From NCBI RefSeq assembly GCF_003569045.1, contig NZ_BFCB01000003.1, positions 1,178,001 to 1,242,000 of the forward strand: 64,000 nt of DNA. The letters are read 5' to 3'. The notes below the pieces were generated by a model. That model was not told the DNA's origin. It was given only the letters and a program-made list of their open reading frames with translations, and ran no database searches. This document shows, one piece after another, positions 43,670-49,934 of the stretch. A program made the position numbers and the translations under genes. The stretch's first letter is position 1; every line of letters starts with the position of its first letter. The DNA comes from Aggregatilinea lenta (GTDB lineage: Bacteria > Chloroflexota > Anaerolineae > Aggregatilineales > Aggregatilineaceae).

Positions 43670-45082
43670 ATGACACGCAACACACGCTTTCCGCTCGCTC
43701 TTGCCCTCGTCCTTGCCGCCGCGATGTTCGTCACGCTGACAACCGGCTTCGCGTTGGCGAAGACGTCCGATCCCGCCGCGAATGCGGGCGCAGCGGCCGC
43801 CGCCGCGACACTCGAGTACACGCTGCTGACCGGCGGCGACACCGGACAACTGGTCTTCGTCGGCGTCGGCGGTGATATTGACGGCGTCATTAATCCCACC
43901 CTGACCGCCAATCCCGGCGACGTGGTCAAGATCACGATGATCAATGGCGATGGCATGCTGCACGACGTCGTGATTGACGAATTCGACGTCCGCACCGAGC
44001 AGATCGCAGATGTGGACGCACAGGACTCCATCACGTTCACCGTCGACGAAGTGGGCGAGTACGTGTACTACTGCTCCGTGCCCGGCCACCGTCAGGCGGG
44101 GATGTGGGGTAAGCTGATCGTCGGCACGCCCACTGGCGATAGCGCGACCGGTGCGGACATCGTCCGCAATCCGGCGGACGTTCCCGCCCCCGTAGGCGAC
44201 CGCGAGCCGCAAACGGTCCGCGTCGATCTGGTCGCCGAAGAAGTGATCGGCCAGCTCGCCGACGGTACGACCATGACGTATTTTACGTTCAACGGCCAGG
44301 TTCCCGGCCCGATGCTGCGCGTGCGCGTGGGTGACACGGTCGAAGTCCACCTGAGCAACGAAACCAGCAGCCAGTTTCCGCACTCGATCGACTTCCATGC
44401 GGCGACCGGGCCGGGGGGTGGGGCCGTATACAGCAACATCAATCCAGGCGAGACAGCCGTGTTCAGCTTCAAGACGCTGGCACCGGGGCTGTTCGTCTAC
44501 CACTGCGCCACGCCGAGTGTTGCGCATCACATCGCCAGCGGTATGTACGGCATGATCCTGGTCGAGCCGGAAGGCGGCCTGGACCCCGTCGATCGCGAGT
44601 TCTACGTCATGCAGGGCGAGATCTACACTGAAGAACCGTACGGCACGCAGGGCTTCGTGCACTTCGATCATGACAAGATGCTGGCTGAAGCGCCCGAATA
44701 CTTCGTGTTTAACGGGGCGGCAGCGGGACTGACGGCGGACGACACGGCCCTGCATGCCGCCGTGGGCGAAACAGTGCGTATTTTCTTCGGCGTCGGCGGG
44801 CCGAACTTCACCTCATCGTTCCACGTCATCGGCGAGATCATGGACCGGGTATACGACCAGGCGTCGCTCACCAGCGCGCCGCTGACCGACGTACAGACGA
44901 CTCTCGTGCCGCCCGGCGGCGCGACGATGGTCGAATTCTCGCTGGACGTACCGGGGCGTTTCATCCTGGTGGACCACGCGCTGAGCCGCCTGGAGCGCGG
45001 GCTGGTCGGGTACCTGATGGTCGATGGCGACCCTGATCCGGCGATCTTCGACGGCGAACTCACCGAAGGGTCCGGTCACTAG
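43670..45082 (+). CDS. nirK: Copper-containing nitrite reductase with fused N-terminal cupredoxin
   Basis: 470 residues with a signal peptide (1-30, cleavage near ALA-K). Residues 45-155 form an extra cupredoxin domain with a type 1 copper set His98, Cys135, His140, Met145. Residues 175-460 form the two-domain NirK core: type 1 ligands His238, Cys279, His287, Met292; type 2 ligands His243, His278, His436; catalytic Asp241 and His385. All expected residues are present. It reduces nitrite to NO outside the membrane; the fused cupredoxin probably acts as a built-in electron donor. Three-domain NirK of this kind is known in some Chloroflexota and in Hyphomicrobium. Preceded by FNR/DNR boxes. Confidence 0.95.
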   Translation: MTRNTRFPLALALVLAAAMFVTLTTGFALAKTSDPAANAGAAAAAATLEYTLLTGGDTGQLVFVGVGGDIDGVINPTLTANPGDVVKITMINGDGMLHDVVIDEFDVRTEQIADVDAQDSITFTVDEVGEYVYYCSVPGHRQAGMWGKLIVGTPTGDSATGADIVRNPADVPAPVGDREPQTVRVDLVAEEVIGQLADGTTMTYFTFNGQVPGPMLRVRVGDTVEVHLSNETSSQFPHSIDFHAATGPGGGAVYSNINPGETAVFSFKTLAPGLFVYHCATPSVAHHIASGMYGMILVEPEGGLDPVDREFYVMQGEIYTEEPYGTQGFVHFDHDKMLAEAPEYFVFNGAAAGLTADDTALHAAVGETVRIFFGVGGPNFTSSFHVIGEIMDRVYDQASLTSAPLTDVQTTLVPPGGATMVEFSLDVPGRFILVDHALSRLERGLVGYLMVDGDPDPAIFDGELTEGSGH

Positions 45083-45097
45083 ACCGCGACAGGTAAA

Positions 45098-45125
45098 GGT
45101 GGCGAGGAAATCAACCCTCGCCACC
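45098..45125 (+). terminator. Hairpin after nirK
   Basis: GGTGGCGAGG (45098-45107) pairs with CCTCGCCACC (45116-45125), eight-base loop. No U-run, so partial read-through into the DUF2249 gene is possible. Confidence 0.55.
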
Positions 45126-45204
45126 CATTCAGGGTACGAATGCGCACCCGTCCATGCCCATTGAAGTCAAACAACAATCTGGATTGAAAAGGAGCCAGTA
45201 GACA

Positions 45205-45450
45205 ATGTCTCAGATAGCAACCGAAACCCTCGATGTACGCGATCTTATCCCGCTGATCCGGCACCGGACGATTTTTCAGGTGTTTGATCAACTGAAGCCC
45301 GGCGAAGCGTTCATGCTCGTCAACGATCACGATCCCAAGCCGCTGTACTACCAGTTCCTGCACGAGCGGACGGACCAGTTCTCATGGGAATACGTTGAAG
45401 AAGGGCCTGAAGATTGGCGCGTATACATCGGACGGGTTGCCGCGAGTTAG
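45205..45450 (+). CDS. DUF2249-domain protein
   Basis: 81 residues covering one DUF2249 domain: LDVRDLIPLIRHRTIFQVFD, then GEAFMLVNDHDPKPLYYQF and a C-terminal WEYVEEGPEDWRVYIGR. The DHDPKPL and W-x-V-x-I signatures are typical. The family often accompanies nitrite, nitrate or NO genes and hemerythrin-like proteins; no reaction is established. It stands 122 bases after nirK. Confidence 0.88.
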   Translation: MSQIATETLDVRDLIPLIRHRTIFQVFDQLKPGEAFMLVNDHDPKPLYYQFLHERTDQFSWEYVEEGPEDWRVYIGRVAAS

Positions 45451-45484
45451 GTCCGGCAGCACGCCGTACTGCTGAGGAAAGCAA

Positions 45485-45513
45485 CAGGGGCGCATGGCTA
45501 ACATGCGCCCCTG
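45485..45513. terminator. Bidirectional terminator between convergent genes
   Basis: CAGGGGCGCATG (45485-45496) pairs with CATGCGCCCCTG (45502-45513), 12-bp perfect stem and five-base loop. It lies between the DUF2249 gene and the convergent membrane-protein gene. Confidence 0.7.
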
Positions 45514-45523
45514 TACACAATTG

Positions 45524-46444
45524 TCATGAGCGAGTTGAGCGCCCCAGCACCTCGGAACGCGGATCGAGCAGCACGAGCAGCCCCAGCATGCCCATGTTGG
45601 CGAAGAGCAGCGGCGCAAGGAACGGCGCGCCCCGGATGAAGCGTTCTGCTACGAATGCGCCGCGCGACGTCAGGTTATCGTCCACGTGCAGCACCGCGCC
45701 GATCAGCCCCGTCACGGTCAGCAGCACCATCGCCACCACGTATACCGTGAGATCGCCCCGGTTGGGCCGGTCGATCCAACCCAGCCCCAGCGCCGTCACC
45801 GTCGCAAAAGTCCCGACGACCGTCGGAATCCACAGCGCTGGCGTGTCGAAGCCGGTGCGCGCATGGTCCAGAACGCTGCTCAGCAGCGTCGCCAGAGTGC
45901 CCAGCGCGATGATCAGGAAGTAGGCGCGCGTCTTGCTCAACGGGAGCTGCAGGAACGCGCCGCCGAACAGCCGCAAACGCCCGCTGTCCGGCGGATCTTC
46001 GACCCAGGCCGCGCTGATACCCAACAACCCGACCATCGCAAACATCAGCGGGCCAAGGATGGGCGGCCCCCAGACCAGCAGTTGTACCGTGATCTGCTCG
46101 CCTTCGGGTCCGGACGGCAGCGTCGCGCGGACAAGGTGAAAATACGCACCCAGCACGCCCACGACGATGCTGCCGATCAGCACCAACGTCGCCAGCAGCG
46201 TCGCCGCCGGGCGGTTCCGCAGCGCGATCGCCCCGGCCACCAGCAGTAGCGCCCCGGCAACCGGGCCGAAGATGATCGGGATCCACTCGCGTGGCACGAT
46301 CGTGCCGCTGATCTGGTGTGCCAAGTAGATGTCTACGCCGAGGAAGATCTCGTTGATCGCCGCCATCAGCAGCATGAGCTGGTCGCGCGAAAACGGCAGC
46401 CGGACGCGCTGAACCGGGGGCGCGAGCGTCGCCAAGTGGTACAT
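45524..46444 (-). CDS. Polytopic membrane protein paired with the octaheme cytochrome
   Basis: 306 residues, about eight membrane helices (LMLLMAAINEIFLGVDIYL first). His residues near helix starts (YLAHQ, YFHLVRA, VLDHAR, VLHVDDN) could bind heme or a quinol head group, but no known family is recognised. It starts two bases after the octaheme cytochrome gene ends, so the two are almost certainly made together. A membrane quinol-oxidising or anchoring partner is the simplest reading, by analogy with other multiheme cytochrome/membrane-subunit pairs. Confidence 0.75.
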   Translation of the reverse strand: MYHLATLAPPVQRVRLPFSRDQLMLLMAAINEIFLGVDIYLAHQISGTIVPREWIPIIFGPVAGALLLVAGAIALRNRPAATLLATLVLIGSIVVGVLGAYFHLVRATLPSGPEGEQITVQLLVWGPPILGPLMFAMVGLLGISAAWVEDPPDSGRLRLFGGAFLQLPLSKTRAYFLIIALGTLATLLSSVLDHARTGFDTPALWIPTVVGTFATVTALGLGWIDRPNRGDLTVYVVAMVLLTVTGLIGAVLHVDDNLTSRGAFVAERFIRGAPFLAPLLFANMGMLGLLVLLDPRSEVLGRSTRS

Positions 46445-46446
46445 GG

Positions 46447-47937
46447 CTAGTCTCCCGCCTCAGTTGCTTCGGCAGTCGCCGCACCGGACGGTTCGGCGGG
46501 CATGCCTTGAGGCGCGCCGTTCGTATCCTGCGGCGCTTCGCCCGTCGCTTCCACACTGGGGGCGCTTTCCGGTGCTCCGCCCGGCAGCCCGGCATCGGCG
46601 GTTCCGTCATTGACGACGCGCGACTCCGGCCCGATCTCGTCATCGGTGATGACGCCGCCCGCGATGAGCTTCTCATTGACCATCGCCTGAAGCTCCTCCA
46701 GATCGGAGAGCATCTCATAGGCGCCGTGCCACTGGGTGTAGTCCGGCCCTTGCATCCACGCGCCGAACTTCGCCGTCCGGCCCCAGTGGTGCCACAGCTC
46801 GAAGTACACGAAGTCGATCTCCTCATCAAACGGCGTTGAGGTCAGCAGATCGTTGTCTTTGAGCGGCTGCAGCATCGCTGTACTCTCGTTGACCCACTGG
46901 TTGATCGATTCCACCAGCGCGTCGCCATCGGTGTAGAAGTCGTCAATGTAGTTCGCGTTGTGGCACTCCGAGCACACATTCTGCATGCGGACCTTGTTGT
47001 CTTCCCAACTGGGCCGCCGCTCGCTGACCGGCGAGAACAGATACCACGTCAGGCGCTCGCCGACGTCATGCGTGGTCCCTGCCGCGCCGAAGCCACTCAT
47101 GTGGCACACCGCACAGGTGGCCGCCGGGAAATCCTCGACCGTCAGCGTGCCGGGTTCCGCGTCCCAGTTCCACGTGTCACCGCTGGTCATGTAGGCGATG
47201 CCATGCGGCGATTCCTGGTAAATCTCCCACTGGGGATGGTCCGGCCCGATGTGGCAGGCGTTGCACGTTTCGGGCTTGCGCGCCTGTTCCAGGCTAAATT
47301 CATGGCGCAGGTGGCATTTCTGGCACTGCCCCACCGATCCATCCTCGGCGGGCGCGCCAACGCTATGGCAGCTTTCGCACGCGAAACGCGTCACCGCAGG
47401 GCCTTCGATAGCGAACAGGGCGTTGCGCATCTCGTTCGGCGCGGGCTGCGCTTCGGGGATGGAATGATAAAGCGCAAACTCCTCCTCGGTCAGCCCTTCC
47501 AGGCCGACCATCGCAACATAGGCGGGAATCGAGTGGCGGGATTGATTGTACTGCGCCACTTCAGCCTGATGGCATGTCTCGCACTTGGCAGCCGTCGGCG
47601 AGCGCAGCACAAACGTGCCCTCGTGCTCGACCGCGCCGGGGTAGTCTTCGTCTACCTCGTGGCAGTCTTCGCACTCGACCTCCGCCGCCGCCATCGAACT
47701 CATGCCGTACTGCTGCACGATGCCCGGCGTGGTGCGGCGGTGGCACTCGACGCACTCGTTATCACTGCTGGCCAGCGCATCGACACGCGCCGGTTCCTCG
47801 CCTTCGGTCTCACCCACCGCGATCGCCACCAGGATGAGGCCAAGCACGACGATGACTCCGGCTGCACCAAGAATCAGGATGCGCCCTGTAGAGAGCCAAT
47901 TTCGGTTGGTGGGAGCAGGCGGATTTATATCAGACAT
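46447..47937 (-). CDS. Membrane-anchored octaheme cytochrome c, HAO/ONR-like
   Basis: 496 residues. A single membrane anchor (about 19-42) is followed by eight CxxCH heme sites with cysteines at 62/65, 89/92, 119/122, 187/190, 205/208, 225/228, 275/278 and 322/325. Number and spacing, plus later WHHWGRTAKFGAW and YTQWHGAYE motifs, suit the hydroxylamine oxidoreductase-like octaheme superfamily. Members oxidise hydroxylamine or hydrazine or reduce nitrite/hydroxylamine. I cannot identify the cross-linking tyrosine of oxidative HAO, so a reductive role is favoured. The last ~70 residues are Glu/Ala/Pro-rich and low-complexity. Confidence 0.88.
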   Translation of the reverse strand: MSDINPPAPTNRNWLSTGRILILGAAGVIVVLGLILVAIAVGETEGEEPARVDALASSDNECVECHRRTTPGIVQQYGMSSMAAAEVECEDCHEVDEDYPGAVEHEGTFVLRSPTAAKCETCHQAEVAQYNQSRHSIPAYVAMVGLEGLTEEEFALYHSIPEAQPAPNEMRNALFAIEGPAVTRFACESCHSVGAPAEDGSVGQCQKCHLRHEFSLEQARKPETCNACHIGPDHPQWEIYQESPHGIAYMTSGDTWNWDAEPGTLTVEDFPAATCAVCHMSGFGAAGTTHDVGERLTWYLFSPVSERRPSWEDNKVRMQNVCSECHNANYIDDFYTDGDALVESINQWVNESTAMLQPLKDNDLLTSTPFDEEIDFVYFELWHHWGRTAKFGAWMQGPDYTQWHGAYEMLSDLEELQAMVNEKLIAGGVITDDEIGPESRVVNDGTADAGLPGGAPESAPSVEATGEAPQDTNGAPQGMPAEPSGAATAEATEAGD

Positions 47938-48047
47938 AGTTCCCCCTTTAATAAATAGTTTAAAAACAAAAGGGCGGGGTGTTAGCCTCGCTTAAAAACT
48001 GACGGCCCAACTCTAGCGTACTGCCTTCAGTGACTACTATTATTCAA

Positions 48048-48060
48048 ATTGTATAACAAT
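48048..48060. promoter_or_regulatory. Short inverted repeat before the octaheme cytochrome gene
   Basis: ATTGT-ATA-ACAAT, 111 bases upstream of the cytochrome start. No TTGAT-N4-ATCAA box is present in this gap, so the octaheme gene may be controlled differently from nirK. Confidence 0.3.
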
Positions 48061-48116
48061 GCAGCAGAAACTGGCGACCGCTGGTAGCCGTTACTGCTGC
48101 GGCGACACTCTCCCCG

Positions 48117-48443
48117 CTACTTGAACATGAGCAGCAGCATCACCATGTCGGTGCGCGCGACGATGCTGTGCGACAGGCGTGGGGTCATATGGACCCATAA
48201 GCCGGGCCGCCCATCCAGCACATCCCCGCCAACCGTAACGTCCGCTTCCCCCCGTAAGATATGGATAACCGCCGGCATAGATGCTGTGTGTTCAGACAAC
48301 TCTTGCCCGGCAGCAAACCCGAAGACGATCACCTTGACTTTGTCGTCCGTGTACAGCGTCCGGCTGACGATCGTATCCGGCGTGATTTCCGGGATGCTGC
48401 CAGCTAAACTTGCGAAGTGAATGTAAGGCGCTGATTGGTCCAC
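48117..48443 (-). CDS. Cupin-domain protein
   Basis: 108 residues, single cupin barrel: GFAAGQELSEHTASMPAVIH (motif 1, with Glu and two His) and GRPGLWVHMTPRLSHSI (motif 2). One metal site is likely. The third gene of the operon led by the CcoN-like proteins and under the FNR box at 49373-49386. Small cupins in such places may be NO-protective or regulatory; no function can be assigned. Confidence 0.85.
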   Translation of the reverse strand: MDQSAPYIHFASLAGSIPEITPDTIVSRTLYTDDKVKVIVFGFAAGQELSEHTASMPAVIHILRGEADVTVGGDVLDGRPGLWVHMTPRLSHSIVARTDMVMLLLMFK

Positions 48444-48474
48444 TGCTTCTCCGTCCTGTCTACGATTTTAGGTT

Positions 48475-48894
48475 TTATGCTTCACGAGATCCGAGTGGTT
48501 TAACACGCGGCCAGATGTAGCCTGCAAAAGCGGCTGCGGCAAGCAGTTGGCAGATGCGTCCAACCGCCACCAGCGGCGACGCGCGCTCTGCTACCTGTCC
48601 CAGACTGGCGGCCAGAACGCCGATGTTGAGCATCATGAGGGCGGCCCACGCCAGCCAGACGCGCCGCCCATAACGTCGTGCTCCCGTAAAGCGGGGCAGA
48701 ATCCAGTACGCAACGCCCATGACCAGTTGCATCGTCCAACCGATCAACGTCAGTTCGACGTGGACCGGCCACAGTCGCCAGAGCTGCGGGTCGAGCGGTA
48801 CGCCTTTGTTGAACAGGAGCAGCCCGCCCACCGTAAATCCTACGCCGAAGTACACCAGGGCCAACCGGATCAGCCAAACACTTACGCGCGGCAT
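48475..48894 (-). CDS. Small heme-copper-oxidase-like (CcoN/NorB half) membrane protein, copy 2
   Basis: 139 residues, four helices. PVHVELTLIGWTMQLVMG-AYWILPRF (split here) near residues 43-70 resembles the His-containing helix of CcoN/NorB subunits. It lacks the remaining helices and the binuclear-site histidines of a full oxidase. Its ATG begins one base after the preceding paralogue ends. Paralogue of 48896-49300; the two may form a heterodimer that carries heme between them. Confidence 0.75.
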   Translation of the reverse strand: MPRVSVWLIRLALVYFGVGFTVGGLLLFNKGVPLDPQLWRLWPVHVELTLIGWTMQLVMGVAYWILPRFTGARRYGRRVWLAWAALMMLNIGVLAASLGQVAERASPLVAVGRICQLLAAAAFAGYIWPRVKPLGSREA

Positions 48895-48895
48895 C

Positions 48896-49300
48896 TCAAC
48901 GTTCCTTGATGCGCGGCCAGGTGTTGATCACAAACAGCCACCCCGCGATGACCTGGAGCACGGCAGACAGCGCCACGACCCAGCCAAACTCCGGCTGCAT
49001 GCCGCTGGCGACACGCGGCTCACCGATTGCCCTCAGAATCAGCCCCGCGTTCAACAACACGAAGCTGGCCCATCCAAGCCGCTCGCTGCCGCGCGGGCGC
49101 GCCTTCGTAACCTTTGGGAACATCCAATACCCGACGCCGATGATCAGCTGCGTGATCCAGCCCACAGTCAGCAGGTGCACGTAGACCGGACGCAGTCGCC
49201 CCGCCCATGCGGGATGAACCGCCAGCACGACCCCCGCCACCAGCGCCAGCACAAAGTACACCAGCCCCGCTTTGATATACCACCGTGCCAAAACCGGCAT
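48896..49300 (-). CDS. Small heme-copper-oxidase-like (CcoN/NorB half) membrane protein, copy 1
   Basis: 134 residues from ATG 49298-49300, giving a first helix at about 6-26 (WYIKAGLVYFVLALVAGVVL). Contains YVHLLTVGWITQLIIGVGYW, again CcoN/NorB-like, then KVTKARPRGSERLGW, like the PRFTGARRYGRR part of its partner. Four helices. The operon (this gene, its paralogue and the cupin) is preceded by a perfect FNR/DNR box 73 bases upstream. Confidence 0.75.
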   Translation of the reverse strand: MPVLARWYIKAGLVYFVLALVAGVVLAVHPAWAGRLRPVYVHLLTVGWITQLIIGVGYWMFPKVTKARPRGSERLGWASFVLLNAGLILRAIGEPRVASGMQPEFGWVVALSAVLQVIAGWLFVINTWPRIKER

Positions 49301-49372
49301 GATTTGAGTGATCGCCCCGTTTATCTCGTGTACGATTTGAGTTAATTGTACGAGGTGACAGGATGCAATACC

Positions 49373-49386
49373 TTGATCTGCATCAA
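49373..49386. promoter_or_regulatory. FNR/DNR box upstream of the CcoN-like/cupin operon
   Basis: TTGATCTGCATCAA, a perfect TTGAT-N4-ATCAA; with one more base on each side CTTGAT..ATCAAG is still symmetric. It shares this pattern with 43330-43343, so nirK and this operon probably belong to one regulon. Confidence 0.8.
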
Positions 49387-49685
49387 GTCGAGATGGACGA
49401 TAAGTTACGGGAGTCGATACAACAGAGTGGGGCCTAACGCGGACAACGAGAAAAACTGTCGCTCCGTGAAAGGGTAAGAGGCCAAGGACCGGCACGACGG
49501 GGCCTCTCAACGACGTGTGTTTGAATAACGTTGATCAGGTATGCGCGCACCCGGAAGGCGCGCCATTCAAGGCCGCCGCCTTAGGCGGTGGATATTTCCT
49601 TGTGCGCGGTCAGCCGGAGTTGGTGAAATGACAAGTGTAACAATTTAATTGACTCATCGATCCCTTCAACTTATACTGAAAATAA

Positions 49686-49701
49686 TGTGATTTTAGTCAC
49701 A
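49686..49701. promoter_or_regulatory. CRP-type box in the mop leader
   Basis: TGTGATTTTAGTCACA, perfect TGTGA-N6-TCACA. It stands 234 bases upstream of the mop start codon. The window encodes no protein with the matching CRP recognition helix, so the cognate factor lies elsewhere. The region 49301-49934 holds no recognised gene. Confidence 0.65.
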
Positions 49702-49934
49702 AAGCACCGGATATTTTGTGTGTTGCGAGATTATTTTGCCCAGTCTACCACCTCCACTCCTGCTGGTAGTTCAGGTACACCGTACGGTCAAGTTGAAGGA
49801 AAACATGATCTGACGGCAGCTTGGGTCTCGATCAGGATATTTTTCGATTGGCTCCTTAAGAAGTGCATGAGGTTATAGATTGTACGTCCTAAGATAAGAA
49901 ATAGCTTTTTGTTATCACTTCATTGGAGGATAGA

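Noticed and set aside
44692-44730. Apparent loss of the catalytic histidine of NirK (Tyr344 in PEYFVFNG).
   Set aside because: In the known enzymes the catalytic His lies in the HLIGG-like motif; here His385 in SFHVIGEIM fills it. The enzyme looks complete.
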